64,000 nt of DNA from Angiostrongylus vasorum (GCA_018806985.1 JADANN010000179.1:124001-188000); one strand, 5' to 3'. Numbered from the stretch's first letter, positions 34,801-53,019 are shown. The notes: generated from the sequence alone by a model not told the origin. A program made the numbers and translations.

Positions 34801-36899
34801 GAGCTGAAATTAAACCTTGTCATGAATACGTTAACCCACTGACAACGAGATGCATTTGGCTAGCAAGGCTGCTCCGTGGAACACGAACAATTCCTCAGCC
34901 TTCACGGAGTTGCTGGTCATTTGGTAAAAATACAATAATTTTTTCGACAACGGGAGAGCTTTAAAACTATCACCTTAAGAGAAATGTAGAAGAGACCTTG
35001 CTTTATCCTTTCATGGGAACGATTTATACGTATCCTATGGGTTACCACAGTCCATTATCCGAACACACTTCTGTCAGCACTTGGAAGTATTGTGGCTTAT
35101 AGAATATCAGAGCTAATGTTGAGTTTACTTCAGTGTTTTCTGTGTATTCACAATCCATGCAATAACCGCAGCGATTAAAATGAAAAGACAATTAATTGCT
35201 TGTCAAATTACTAGTCAATGAACATGTCCGAAAGAAGGCTTTTTTCAAACCATTAAATGTGGTGCATAGCACTTCTGGTCTTACCCATACTACATCGATC
35301 TGTTCTCGATTAGCTATAGAATGAATATCCATAACGCGGAAAAAAAGTTATGAACCCACTTAGGTGGACATATACACATATCTACAATGTTGACTTCTTA
35401 TTTACTGCCTTTTACTAGCTTTCACGGCAGGGTATTATTTGTGAAACAACCACAATGATGCTGAGATAGTTGCAAAAATCAGGACCGCAGGTGTTTGCGG
35501 TGGGGAACGAACGCTATTGTCCTTTCCGAGGGAGTAACGCGCTCACCACCACACCATGCGGGTCCTTCGTTTCGCTTGTCTCTCAGCTAGTTCTCATCAA
35601 TCAATTCAATGTGATGTGGGCTCCCAGACCAACCTCGTTGACGGGTGATTGCTGATAGCAGTGATCAATAGAACTAGCTGAGAGACAAGCGAAACGGACC
35701 CGCATGGTGTGGTGGCGTGCGCGTTTCTCCCCGGAAAGGACAATAGCGAGTTCGTTCCCCACCGCAAACACCTGCGGTCAGGATTTTTGCAACTATCTCA
35801 GCATCATTGTGCTTGTATACACATAGCGTTCAGTATGGGATAACATACGATCGCAAAAAACTGTGTTGGAAAATGTTTGGTAGAACAAGTGGCGATCATC
35901 GTATTTATACGTATTTGTTATAGATAGGGCGTATGTGGCACACTGGCCGGAGATGCCCTGCAATGCACATGTGAAATCGATCCCCCGCGCCCATGGGCCG
36001 CCAAGCCTTCCATCCCTCCGTGGTCGGCAAATTGGTACCAGACTTGTCTTAGAAGGACAGCAGCACTGGCTCGATACGTTACATCAGTAGGCCACCATGA
36101 GTCATTGTGAAGGCCTGATATGCAATGCTTAATGAAGTCGAATACATGACGCATCCCTCAAGAACTGATCAACGCCGAGAGTTTTATCGGTTATAAATAA
36201 TGATGTAACGAAGGTCAAAGGTAAACATAAACACCTTTACAGTTCTCGATCACATCAATTTATTTCCAAGGACAAACTAAAGGAAATAATAAAGCAAAAG
36301 ACATTTTATGGTCAATTAGTAGCCTCGGATTAACAAAAATATTCAGAAATATAGAAAGTGAAGATAAAATGAGACGCTGGGTAGTTTTGTAAGGCAAAGA
36401 ACAAGTACAAAGACAAAAGAACTAGTTCAAGGTAATCGCAGTGTCCGTGGGCTCCCTTCTGAAAACTCAGATACAGAGTTTATTTACGAATCGTACGACT
36501 ATTGAAGATTCTCACCTCACTTTTCTCGACGAGGACGAACTGGTAAGTGCAATGAAAATATCTTACAATTCGCAAATAAGATCTCATTGTTTGGCACTTA
36601 TTACACGGACATTTCTCAAATTCACATTCATGAAATCTGATTCCGAATAACAGCTGCTATTGTATTTAGCCATTACGCTTCCAAATGTTTAACTTCAGAA
36701 TCACGAATTCCCCGTATTCGATTTCGGCACTCGAATGGAGAACTTCTGTTCGATTTTCGGTACATCACCGGTGAAATGGTTTCTACCCGTCTTCACAACA
36801 CCTGGAGATGGAGTGAACTACTTCTATGCTGTTCGTTTTGGAAAAGATGTGGCAAATCCGGCAAAACCTCATCGAAGGAAACGATTTTACATTTGTTAG
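31801..36899 (+). CDS. DHHC palmitoyltransferase, ZDHHC24-like (C-terminal part)
   Basis: Exons 31,801-31,916, 34,040-34,222, 36,432-36,542 and 36,699-36,899 join in phase and encode 202 residues plus stop. Exon 1 has the Cys-rich domain ([33 protein letters not shown]) with the catalytic DHHC Cys. The motif is followed by PLL rather than the usual PW; exon 2 then gives [15 protein letters not shown] at standard spacing. This LL variant is a mark of ZDHHC24. Exons 2-3 encode TM3 ([19 protein letters not shown]) and TM4 (ending [13 protein letters not shown]), then TTIE as in the TTxE motif. Exon 4 has [31 protein letters not shown] and a basic end. Such enzymes S-acylate proteins at internal membranes. 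The two N-terminal helices should lie upstream and were not found; the acceptor at 31,800 is weak. An ATG frame right after GAATTCAG at 31,639 could be an N-terminal exon. Confidence 0.8.
32280..32470 (-). repeat. Diverged SINE-B tail (possible)
   Basis: TGAATGTTTGTCGAGTCGGT and TTCGACTGTTGCTCGAG resemble the minus-strand SINE-B tails at 54,845 and 56,410. The 117-codon minus-strand frame over this stretch is not a gene. Confidence 0.4.
32690..33650 (-). pseudogene. RTE-clade LINE fragment (reverse transcriptase C-terminal half)
   Basis: Minus strand, with breaks: [18 protein letters not shown] (33,420-33,520; the FADD box reads FLDD), then [28 protein letters not shown] near 32,930 and the ESLEREKST end near 32,780. 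Order and spacing match the RTE element at 60-64 kb. It sits in an intron of the DHHC gene in antisense orientation. Confidence 0.7.
34850..35260 (+). repeat. Repeat family C copy
   Basis: Shares GAGTTGCTGGTCATTTGG, GTAGAAGAGACCTTGCT, TATCCTTTCATGGGA and the end AATTAATTGCTTGTCAAATT, then GTCAATGAAC, with 59,385-59,765; its 3' part also matches 52,565-52,705. No coding capacity; class unknown. Confidence 0.65.
35415..35825. repeat. Palindromic pair of repeat D (inverted duplication)
   Basis: Bases 35,455-35,600 (AGATAGTTGCAAAAATCAGG, GCGGTGGGGAACGAACGC, ACCATGCGGGTCCTTCG, CTCTCAGCTAGTT) recur inverted at 35,665-35,815. The loop of about 65 bases holds the family's GACGGGTGATTGCTGATAGC segment. 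The unit starts TTTCACGGCAGGGTATTAT. Confidence 0.75.
35926..36195 (+). mobile_element. SINE-A copy
   Basis: GGCGTATGTGGCACACTGGC head, CATGTGAAATCGATCCCCCG, CGTGGTCGGCAAATTGGTAC, GTAGGCCACCATGAGTCATT, GAACTGATCAACGCCGAGAG. It lies in the intron before exon 3 of the DHHC gene. Confidence 0.85.
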
Positions 36900-38102
36900 A
36901 AAGCTGATTTACAAATTCTTTTGCATAGATTTCATTCACTTTCCAACACTAGCACATGGAAAAAGGTCATGGTTCTGTCACTTTGACAATAAGGCACTTG
37001 CTAAGGATAAAGATTCAATTGGTAGAGATCTCTCAGGAAATAGATGTTGGATCCACTCCAGAAATGAAGCACACTTCCGGCAGTGTTTTATCGATGTGCT
37101 GAAAATGTATACATATGTTGTGCAGCCACTGACTTCATATCAATGAGGTGAAATCCTGATTTTATCCTGATGGGGTAAGTAATCAATAAGCACATCACCA
37201 TTACTTGATTTCATTGATATTTAGAACATAACAAACTACAACTGAGAAAATCTGCCTGCCCGGATTCCACGCATGATAAAATAACGCTTTCGCTATAACG
37301 CCAATAATTTTTGATGGTTGCAGCATGCAAAAACACCAGCTTTCTTTTAATGATAGCAGTAGGAGTCCTATACGACGCATATCGTCCAAGATATCCATCA
37401 TCAGCACGGTTATGTGATCACAACCCTTATCAGCAACAGTGTCTTGATTATTATTCAGTCTGTATGCTCAGTAAGGGATTGCCGCAGGAATATTTGAGAT
37501 ACACAAACTCGGCTCAATAAAAGCCTTTGAAAATGTGAAACCTGTAAAAGATATCCTGGAGAATGGCCGATAAATCACTAGTGATGGAGTAGATACCAAT
37601 TCAATCACGTCGTAAGAGCCATATATTTCCCATACCGTACTGGATTTGTTAACCTGATTAACGTTCAGCACTATTAACCACATTTGATGCACAGTGTGGA
37701 ATACTGCCAATAAAGGATCAGCTGCTACGAGTATTGCTAAGGTACTGAATGAGGAAGCACAATTACGACAGGCAGGATTATACCTAAGCCTAACTAAGGT
37801 TGTGTCCAATTCAAAAAAAAAGGAACTACAACTGTTACCATTGACACTTCTACTGAGAAATGTTCAACAATTTCTCCCACTAGATCTCAAAATTTCCGTT
37901 TTTGAAATGGAAAGTTGAAAACGAAAAACTAAGTGCCGTTTCGAAATGCATATAATCTCCAACCATCGTACGAGAATGCCATCCCCTTAAAGGTATTACA
38001 GGCCTAGTTTGATTTCTCTTAGGTAAAACCGCCAAACTATTTTTACACGCAAAAGTTCAGTAAGTAACGTCATAAATTTCGAACAAAGGAGCATCAACGG
38101 TG
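36900..38102. other. Gap between the DHHC and SMAD 3' ends
   Basis: The two genes converge here, so both 3' UTRs should lie in this 1.2 kb. CAATAAAAG at about 37,516 is a possible poly(A) signal on the plus strand. Frames such as 36,826-37,146 overlap the DHHC terminal exon out of frame and are not genes. Confidence 0.4.
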
Positions 38103-44533
<6,431 letters not shown>

Positions 44534-44541
44534 CTAAATGG
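44534..44541 (-). promoter_or_regulatory. Splice or trans-splice acceptor abutting the SMAD ATG
   Basis: Minus strand CCATTTAG is followed directly by ATGAATGG. As with the LIM gene, the acceptor touches the start codon, which fits spliced-leader addition or a 5' UTR intron and supports the chosen start. Confidence 0.5.
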
Positions 44542-45344
44542 AAGTCAATAAAGTCCAGTTAAAATCTGATTAGCTTAAGACGATACGTTTGTAAAATCAG
44601 ATTTCACTACGACACATTTAATTCAAACGGGAAGCAAGACATAACTGTAGGAAGCATAACTCTTTCTTTACTCTCACTTTTTTTCGAACCAGTACATCTA
44701 TAGAAGCTAATGCATCACAGCACAATCTTTTCTGAATGATCGGGGGATTCAGTATATCTATCAGAAATGATAAAAATTAGAAAAAGACAAGGCCAAAGTG
44801 CATTCTTAGACTGTTTTTCATTTAGACGAATAAATAATGAGAATCTCTCACATGATTTTTCTCATGACAGAAAAAACAAACAAAACAAACCACGTCAAAT
44901 AACTAGTCAGCCGTAAGGACTAACAAATGATGACGAAGTAGACGGCACGTAGCTAGTTTCGAATGATGAAAAGTAAACAAATCGATAGAAGAACAGAAAA
45001 TCTCATCAGAAAAAAAAGTTAGGAAAAAATGACTCTAAATAGGATGACAACAGAGAAGCATGGCTTCATTTCTACAGCGCTTTCAAAATTTTTTTGAATT
45101 AGGCGGTTTTAGTGCTAGTTTCCGCTGCTGCGGAACACCTTCCAGTTGCAAATTCTTAACCTTACACTTTTAATAAAGGATGTTCGTTTACATGTTTGCT
45201 TGCGTGCACGCTGGCTGTAAACATCTCAATTCAAGAAAAAAAAATCTATAATCAAATGAAAGCACTGAAAGCGCTTCCAACAATAAACCCTACGTCTTTT
45301 CTGGAATACTCCAAGAAGCTATTCGTCTGCATACCCACTCCGTA
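44542..45344. other. SMAD upstream region, nothing specific recognised
   Basis: AT-rich and free of the repeat families found elsewhere, so it is the likeliest place for the SMAD promoter. No motif can be defended by eye. Confidence 0.35.
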
Positions 45345-45565
45345 AGGGCGCATGTACCACAGTTGTTGGAGGCGTGATTAAATATATGTGAGTTCGATTT
45401 CGCGAAGATCGTAGCACTGACCTGATATAGTGGTAAGCCATCATGAGGCAATGTATAGGCCAGATATGCATTCAGTCACCACTAACGATATTTGATGAAG
45501 TGAAAGGCATGATGCATCTCTCAAGGATTGATCAATGCCGACAGCTTTATTCTTTATCATTTACC
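45345..45565 (+). mobile_element. SINE-A copy with an internal deletion
   Basis: GGGCGCATGTACCACAGTTG head and TGAGTTCGATTTCGCG B-box, then a jump to GTGGTAAGCCATCATGAGGC and GATTGATCAATGCCGACAGC. The segment around the CGGCAAATTGG block is missing. Confidence 0.7.
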
Positions 45566-46678
45566 TAGTCCGTACACGTGAACCCGGTGAATCATCCGCA
45601 TCGCTAAAAAACTTAAAACAAACGACCTCATATTTCATATTCTAGGATGGATCTATAAGGGCAATGGTTAAAAGGTCAATTACGAAAAAGATGTCGACAT
45701 TTCAGTTCAATTTCAAGCCTCCTAGAACGACTGTGACGACAGTTTTTCCATAACATGTGCTCGCAACTGTGAAAAAGTTTCATTGAGTACTCGATGATGT
45801 AAGACAAGATCAATTCTGACTGATAATGTAGTCATCAACATAAGGAAAACTGCCATCAAGGAGTTTAACACTAAGATTAGCACGAAGCACTTGAAGAACT
45901 CCACAATGAGAAGAAAGAATTGGAATTGCGCGAATAGGGTGTAAAATTGGCAGGCTGAGTGCATCACGAAGACTAAGATCATAGATGGTAACCCAAAATT
46001 CCGTCGTAACTCCTATTTAACGTTAGACATGAGATGAAGAGTTTCACAATAAGATTAACTTCAACATCATCAGCCGGAGATTTTGCCTAATCATTCTCGA
46101 TGATATTCATAGTTCTACACGGAATCACGCCGGCATAGTTTTCGTGCAAAGCTCTCCTTCCCGCAGATAGAATGTCGTAAAGAAAAAAAAGACCCAAACT
46201 CCTTATGAACTGTAACTTTCAATATTATCGCTCCTAACACTGGCGTTGAGTAACATGGGTTCGTAAAATGCCCCTATGACGACGTCAAGGAGTCCAAAAG
46301 TTCGAAAACCAAAGAGAGAAGTTTGTGTCCAGAAACTCGATTTGGTACGTTTCCGTAGGACTACATCAGCGATAGGCAACTATCAAATAATGTCGTGGAT
46401 TGCATAGCTCTACGCAAAGCGGTAGAAAACGTTTCAGAAAAAAGGCAGTTGTACTACCCGAAGCTGCAAATATTCAGAAGATGTTCGCAAAGTCCGAAGA
46501 GATTCCGTCAACTGCAATAATCTCAGAAATGAAAAATTAACTGTCTCCAAAGGTGCAATGGCGAAGGCAGTTCAGTGTTAGCCTCCTTGAAAGACATGGT
46601 GAACCTGCATTCACATTACACTCACAGGAATGATGGATCCAATGGACTGGCTTTGCACAAATTATTAGGTGGAATAAA
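45566..46678. other. Intergenic stretch, nothing recognised
   Basis: About 1.1 kb without any repeat defined here or recognisable protein. The minus-strand frame 45,722-45,982 is hydrophobic but has no splice context or start signal and is not called. Confidence 0.4.
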
Positions 46679-46969
46679 AGCTTAAAAGGATAAAGCTCTC
46701 GGCGTTGATCAATCCCTGAGGGATGCGCCATGTATTCGACTTCATTAAGTATCGTTGGAGGTGACTGAATGAATATCTGGCCTTTACAATGACTCGCAGT
46801 GGCCCACCGATGTATCGAGCCAGTGCTGCCATCCTCGCAGACAAATCTGGTGCCAATTTGCCGACCCCGCAGGGATGGAAGGCTTGGTGGGCCATGGACG
46901 CAGGGGATCGATTCCACGTGTGTGTCGCGGTGGCGCCTCCAACCACTGCGCCACACGCGCCTTTATATT
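46679..46969 (-). mobile_element. SINE-A copy, nearly full length
   Basis: Minus strand: tRNA-like head at 46,930-46,969 (complement CAACCACTGCGCCACACGCG), CCAATTTGCCGACCCCGCAG, TGGCCCACCGATGTATCGAG, and 3' end GGCGTTGATCAATCCCTGAG. The head has good A- and B-boxes. The 139-codon minus-strand frame 46,537-46,956 is produced by this element. Confidence 0.85.
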
Positions 46970-47529
46970 AGGTGGAATACAGTGCATCAGTTAATGTGAT
47001 TAACATCAATAATGGAATACACACAAAAATCCTACCCTTGTACAAGAATAAAGCCCATTAAACGTCGAAAATTGTCCTTATTGTCAGTGGTCTGTGATCT
47101 AGAAGTTCTTCATTCGCAATATCCTACTAAGGTATATGAAAAATTGAACGAATGACAACCACTTCAATTTCAACGCAGATCAACATGGGATCTCATATAC
47201 ACACGACTATGAAAAATCATTGAAGTATTGCGCAAATAAAATCCGTACTTTCAATAGAGAGGAAATTAAAAACTGCTATAGAGAGAAACGGAAGCTTCAG
47301 ATGACTATAGCACCCCTATACAATGCAGAAGAATTTCACATGAGTTGTAAAAACAACTCCACAAAGAGGAGAATGCGCTAACATCACATGACGAAGTAAT
47401 GGGGTTTTTTTGAGCACTGAAGACGAAGGCGCCAGAATGTCAGCCACAATAAAGTGTTTTTAGCAAGAAGCTCGTGCAAGTTCATGAATACAAGAAAATT
47501 TTCAGCGTCAATTTCAAGAAAATCATACG

Positions 47530-48015
47530 TAAAATAGAATAATGTGAGCTGAAAGTGTCGATGACCGGCAGCTACAACACCTTCACTTCGATGATGACAC
47601 CATTCTTAAAACCCAACAAATACATCAAGCACTAACCAGGTGAAACGAACGTTGGCCGAATTCGACAGCGAATGTGTAGAAATATCTGCCTTTGAAGGAG
47701 GAGAAAGAAAACAATGTTAAGGAATAGATTTCTTAATTGTGTCCGACTTAAACTAAGTGGAAAAAACGCTTCCGAATGCTCCAGTTATGTACATCTGGGT
47801 CGGAAAGTCAACATGATAAATGACTCACTGAAGGAAGGAATCCGGAGCACTGACCTAAGCAGGTGATTAGGGATCCGTGCTGCAACGCCAAGATGTCGAA
47901 CAACGAGTGAACCGAACACTTCACGTCATAAAAAATAACCGCTTGATAACAGTCGCTTGCTAGTGTGTTCCACGCGATCTTCAGCGCACCAATGGAAGAC
48001 CATCGATCTGTTGAA
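47530..48015 (+). pseudogene. RTE-clade LINE fragment
   Basis: With several stops: HHLRFDDDTILKTQ-like around 47,580, then NASECSSYVHLGRKVNMIND (47,765-47,825), nearly the same as ISECSSYVHIRRKINTINN in the 63.4-kb element. It ends around SSAHQWKTIDLLN near 48,010. The 5' part is absent. Confidence 0.65.
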
Positions 48016-48084
48016 CATAAGAAAGAACCCGAACGAAAAGTGTAGTCAAAATCACAATGTACAACTTCTATCTACTACCTATTA

Positions 48085-48360
48085 TTTTTTTACAGTATGG
48101 CATTATGTGAAATACAACCGCAATGATGCTGATATTCGGCAAGTTTGGATCGCAGGCTAAATCGAACTGCGGTTACTGCTTCCCGGGGCTCACGTGTTAC
48201 GCACGGCACCACCAAGGCCCTCGTTCTGCCTTTCTCTCAGCCAGTCTTTTATCCTAACGATATTATTAGCAAATACCCATCAACGGGAATGATCTGGGGA
48301 CCACAAATCGCCATTGAAACCAGCTAAACTGGAAATGCAGTCGAAACCATAATGTTTTAA
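48085..48360 (+). repeat. Repeat family D copy (diverged)
   Basis: TATGGCATTATGTGAAATAC at the left, AACCGCAATGATGCTGATAT, CCTCGTTCTGCCTTTCTCTC-AGCC, CATCAACGGGAATGATCTGG, ending CCAGCTAAACTGGAAATGCA. Confidence 0.65.
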
Positions 48361-48614
48361 ATTTAATTTACCGCCTATTCTTCTTTCATAGCAAAGTACG
48401 ATGTGAAAGTAATTATACTACTTAGCAGTTTCTCGCACATCTCTAAAGTAGATGTGCCGCATATCGTTTGAAATCGACCTTATACCATCTTTTTTTGTAT
48501 TCCCCCAATAAGTTAATTGAAGGGTTCTGGTCGAAACGACGTGACAAAAAAGATTATCTTTGATTCCACTTTTCTTCTTACATCAACTGTCATGATAGAT
48601 GCAGATACCAACCA

Positions 48615-48895
48615 TGTCGCATGTACAGCAGGGGTTAGAGGGCGCCCTGCAATACACACGGGTTCGATCCTACGTCTCAGGGCTCATCAAGTCTTTCATG
48701 GCTCCCGGGTCGGCACATCAGTACCAGACTTGCGTAGGAACATAGCAACACCGATTCGATACATCAGTAGGCCACCACGCCACACTATATAGACCAGGTA
48801 TGCATTCGATCACCTCTAACGATGCTTAACGAAGTCGAGTGCACGGCGCATCCCTCATGGGTCGATCAACGCCGAGAGCTTTGTTTTTTTAGCTT
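48615..48895 (+). mobile_element. SINE-A copy
   Basis: CGCATGTACAGCAGGGGTTA head and ACGGGTTCGATCCTACG B-box, CGGGTCGGCACATCAGTACC, ATCAGTAGGCCACCACG, GGTCGATCAACGCCGAGAGC, ending in a T-run. Confidence 0.8.
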
Positions 48896-49870
48896 ATCAA
48901 TTGTCATAGAGCGAAAATAAAAATAACGTTCGCTATCCGTACAGACCTCGCCACAAAATCCACACCAATGAGACTAACTGCTGCAACTGGTGCCGAGAGA
49001 ATCAATGCCTCCATATGGACTGGAACTCAAACGCCTCCTTGCGTACTCTTCTTCAAATTTCTACCGCAGTGAAACAAATGTATGCGTTTGGAGTTATCGC
49101 TAACGATATCTGGCTGGAGATTACATCGTAGTAGCACTTGTCAATAACATACAACTTTACGCAAGAATATGAGAAACTAATAGATGATTTAGAGTTCTAC
49201 AGACTACCAAAAGAAACTTTTTTGAAAAAGAAAAGCCTAGAATGTTCCCTACGCAATATATCCAGAATCACCTCATGGATCTCATAGCTCGTTCTTAGAC
49301 ACTACAAAGTCCATGTTATGAAGAAATGTAGGAAATGAGGAAAAGAAAACGAAGAAGGATAGAGTGATCGAAAAAATGGCGAAGAGCTAAATATTCGTTT
49401 AATTGTACATTTGCACCACAACTGTACATAAATATTTCCTCACCCAAATGAATTAAGTCAAATCATTAATCAATGAATCAATCAATTAGTCAGCGGGTCA
49501 ATCAATCACTCCTACGCAAGGAAGGAAAAGGATAGTCTTTCAAATTCAAACCAACATATCCTAGCTCATAGCGAAATTTACTAGTTTGTATAGGAACCAC
49601 TACGATCTCCATCTTACCGCCAATACGATAGAAGTTTTCTTATCCTCCTATTGTAAAAATCCAAACAATATGAAGTCTGTACATCACTCGTCTGAAGCTG
49701 TTTCTTATCGTGGATCGTATTCTGGATGGTGAAATGACGAGACATTGTATGCAAATGCAAACGTGCCAATGGTATGCTTGATTGCTGCGCTTGCGTTGAA
49801 AATTTTCTGGACTGTTTATTTTCATAGTCGAACAGATAACTGGTAACAACCTTGTGTTAGCTAATAAATG
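48896..49870. other. Intergenic stretch, nothing recognised
   Basis: About 970 bases. The AATCAATCAATCA-like simple tract near 49,455-49,510 is the only structure noted. No protein similarity. Confidence 0.4.
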
Positions 49871-49879
49871 AAATACTTG

Positions 49880-50280
49880 ATACTTGGTACTTGAATGGCA
49901 CGTCCTCAGTGGTTGTGCGGGCTCCAGCATAATCTCCACTTTTCGGAGATTCGTTGGTTAAGCCATTGCGGTTTCCTGGAATCCCGAGCTCAGCCTGGAC
50001 AAACTCTGCCCCAGGTCTCCACCTCCACAGGTAGTCGCAGCCCTTGTGGATCAGAGGGAGATTTGCCACCACGAGACTTTGATACCAGGGCGGTGGTGGA
50101 TCCTGGTATTGATTTACTCTTAGCTAGGCCTCCTGATGGACACATCGGACTCCTCAGCTTGGGAGACTCTTGCGGGGAACGAATTCTTCCGCTGTACATC
50201 GCAGCCTGACATCCAGGAACACCTCCCAGCCACCAAGCCGGTAAACCGTTGACAGCATCAATGAAGTATGGTGTGTTCAT
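49880..50280 (+). repeat. Repeat family E, copy 2 (complete)
   Basis: Preceded by TACTTGATACTTGGTACTTG, it runs from CACGTCCTCAGTGGTTGTGC through CCCTTGTGGATCAGAGGGAG and GGTGGTGGATCCTGGTATTG to CCAGGAACACCTCCCAGCC. It gives the full ~390-base extent of the family. Open frames in it are repeat artefacts. Confidence 0.75.
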
Positions 50281-50939
50281 TTTCCTTTTAGATTGCTTAG
50301 CTTACACAAAGTTGTTGCGAAAGTTTATTTGGTTAACCTCTTTCTTTTCAGAGCAGTCAACGTTCTAACAATTGCTAAGCTTTAATTTCTTTTATGTGAA
50401 CCTAAAACAAACACGATATTATAATAAAACCGCACGTATCTCTAGAACGATAGTGTAAAGTCCGTAACTCTGTTATGTTATCAACTCCTCAAGTACCCGT
50501 TATCGAGGAATTATCAGCAGTTATAAAAAGATCACTACAGTTGTCAGTATACAAAAAAAGCGCGGGTAATAGTGCAACAGCAAAGGACAAGGGACAAATT
50601 ATGAAACTCCAACTGAAAGTAAGCATAAAGGAAGTAACATCAAACAATTTTAGAAGTCTAGTAGATTTCATTCTAAGTCTTTCAATTAACTGCAATGTAC
50701 AATTTGTCTAAAATGCTTTTTTTTTCTTTAAATTAAAAATTTTTAAACCTCTTCAGTAGTTAAAACAACGAACAATTCTCGAACCTTCAAGCCTTTTTCC
50801 CTTCAGCTTTTTTTCTTTCAAAATTCTCAGCACAAAGGCAACGAACACTCATCTTCACTCCGTATTAGGGAAGAAATCGCTGTTTCCCCCAGAAAAAGGG
50901 AAGAAAACTACGAAAAGTTCTTTCTAGTTCTGTTTAGCA
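50281..50939. other. Intergenic stretch, nothing recognised
   Basis: Contains one plus-strand frame (50,475-50,711, 78 codons) rich in Ser/Lys without motifs, signal peptide or splice partners. It is not called as a gene. Confidence 0.4.
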
Positions 50940-51080
50940 AACACGAGGTGTTATTTTATTTCTTTATTTACGTACAAGCTGACGTTTCGACGGATTTCGC
51001 CTTCCTCAGAGCCTGGAAAGGTCATGTTGACAGCAATCTACTCGGCCAAACACCTCCATAACCAAACAGAGAAAACGCTG
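50940..51080 (-). mobile_element. Hammerhead-bearing element (one arm)
   Basis: ACACGAGGTGTTATTTTATT at the left resembles the tail of the 25-kb copy (ATAACACCTCGTGTTTGC). Right of the hammerhead, GCCTGGAAAGGTCATGTTGA and GCAATCTACTCGGCCAAACA match the 23.6-kb remnant. The family therefore extends past the ribozyme. Confidence 0.65.
50977..51014 (-). ncRNA. Type I hammerhead ribozyme motif (predicted)
   Basis: Minus strand: GGCT, CTGAGGA, A, stem II GGCG-AAATC-CGTC (one G-T), GAA, AC/GT, C, AGCT. Cleavage triplet GTC; all core bases are present. Stem I is 4 pairs with one G-T. Confidence 0.6.
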
Positions 51081-51299
51081 AACCAAAATTTCAATCACAT
51101 TGAACACAGCTTTGCACACTCACCGCTTTCCTATGAGGCTTCCACTGAGTATGTCGCGTGGGGACCAACCGCACAGAATTCACATGGAAGGGTAATGTGC
51201 CTCTACCATCAAAATAACAGCCTTATATACTGCCCAATATCACGCGTGATAATACAATACCGGACTAGTATGAACTACATAGCAAATATTTATAAATTG

Positions 51300-52200
51300 T
51301 AATGTAATAAATTTTCTAGTTCATTTAATACAGTTATGTCATTCTCAGCCACTTATGAGGCACATACGTCTCATAGTTTCGTGAATGTGTTAACGCTTAA
51401 TACTCCGTTCCGAAAATATGTTCTCCTCATCTTCGGTAAATCACAGAAACACGTTTCTTCAGCCACAATACTCTACAATAATCAGCCATAGATCAAATTG
51501 TTCATAATGGGGGCCATTTAATTTATTAATACCGTAACTCTTACTACCGTAAACCCCCTTTAATAGGGACATAAAAATTCAGAGCTGAACAAGTGGTTCG
51601 AACGTCTCGGTATCTTTTTTGCCATTTATGTTTATTCTTTTCAACATTTCACAAATTCGTGCTAAAATTTCAATACTTTTATCCCAAACTCTTCCTCCTC
51701 TTAAAACGAATTGTACTCGAAAGTAAACTGAAACATTGACAATCTAGAACCTTATGACGTTTTAGAAAAATAGTTGTTGTCTTCTTTGGAAAAAGGAAAA
51801 ACAGTTATAATATTGAGCGACACTTCCAGTCAATTATATGCCTCACTATCGGAGACGGTTGTCCTTAACGAAGACGAAGCGCTAACGAGTCGGTTCACCT
51901 TAGAAGCACAGTAGACACTACGAGTCGTTCTAACAAGGTGCCGCGACCCTTAATCGAAGCTGACCTGTTCGGAGAAGGAATGAAAGAGAGAGAGAGAGAG
52001 GGAGGGGCGAGACAGACAAACATAAGGAGAGGGAGGTAGGGAGGTTCGTGAGACAAACGGAAAGAGAAAGGAAAACGAAGAGATACAAGAAACATGGCTT
52101 GTTGAGAAAAGGAGTGAAATGAGGAGGAAAGTGGTGGACAGCAGGAGAAGAAAGTGATACAGGAGAGAAATGAAGGCGAAAAGACCGAAGGAGATAAAGA
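51300..52200. other. Intergenic stretch with a purine-rich tract
   Basis: Mostly featureless. From about 51,975 to 52,190 the plus strand is strongly purine-rich (GAAAGAGAGAGAGAGAGAGG at ~51,982, then GAAGGAGATAAAG-like runs), a decayed GA microsatellite. A 119-codon Ser/Phe/Pro-rich minus-strand frame over it is an artefact. Confidence 0.6.
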
Positions 52201-52285
52201 CTTCATGGTAGACAAAAACGTAGCATGTTGGTTAAAATTTCCTCGACTGAACATATGTTCATGTATTGTCTAATATTATAGGAAA

Positions 52286-52555
52286 AAAGGGCGCAGTGGT
52301 TGGAGGCGCCAAGGCGACAGACACGTGGAATCAATCTCCGCGCCCATGGCCCACCAAGCCTTCCATCCCTCCGGCGTCGGCAAATTGGCACCAGACTTGT
52401 CTGGGAGAATGGCAGCAAGCTCGATACATCGGTAGGCCACCACCGGCCATTGTAAAGGCCAGATATGCATTCAATCACCTCCAACGATGCTTAGTGAAGT
52501 TGGATGCATGGCGCATCCCTCAGGGATTGATCAACGCCGAGCTTTATCCTTTTAT
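52286..52555 (+). mobile_element. SINE-A copy, nearly full length
   Basis: GGGCGCAGTGGTTGGAGGCG head, ATCAATCTCCGCGCCCATGG, GGCGTCGGCAAATTGGCACC, CATCGGTAGGCCACCACCGG, CAGGGATTGATCAACGCCGA and a TTTATCCTTTTATTTTTA tail. Confidence 0.85.
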
Positions 52556-52564
52556 TTTTATGCT

Positions 52565-52705
52565 GAGCCTATTTTGGCATTTCTTCTACTCGAACGTTTC
52601 ATACAATAACCATAGCGACTAAAATGAAAGGACAGTTAATTGTTTGTGAAATCACAGGTCGGTGAACTTCTTCGAAAAAGTCTTCCGTAAATCAATGTAA
52701 ATGTA
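52565..52705 (+). repeat. Repeat family C, 3' part
   Basis: TTTCATACAATAACCATAGC and GGACAGTTAATTGTTTGTGA match the 3' halves of the copies at 34,850 and 59,385. It follows directly after a SINE-A. Confidence 0.6.
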
Positions 52706-53019
52706 GAAACGGTCCTTTTTTAACATCCTTTATTACTTTCATCTGTCTTGCACTCCTTATCAAACGAATATAGATAGTGATATAAAAAAGCAATGGAACG
52801 CTCTAAACTGAAGATTGGCACTATACTGTCCATAAGGTCGTTTGGTCCGTAGTGTTATGGACGCTGTTGGTGTCCATAGAAAGCGTTATGGGATAGGGAA
52901 ACTCAGAAATATATGTCATGTTTAGTTATTTATTACTTATTTAGTTATTAATGATTACAACTATTATAGTCGTAAATAATCAATCAATAAATAATTAATA
53001 ATATAATAATAACAATAAT

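Noticed and set aside
36826..37146. 106-codon frame after the DHHC gene
   Set aside because: Overlaps the terminal DHHC exon in another frame and carries no motif.
46537..46956. 139-codon minus-strand frame, the second longest in the window
   Set aside because: It runs through a SINE-A copy, and the same peptides recur in other SINE-A copies.
47410..47460. Further hammerhead-like site (CTGAAGA...GTCAGCC)
   Set aside because: Stem II cannot form and GAAAC is absent; too decayed to call.
50475..50711. 78-codon Ser/Lys-rich frame
   Set aside because: No motif, no splice partner and no start context; length is expected by chance.
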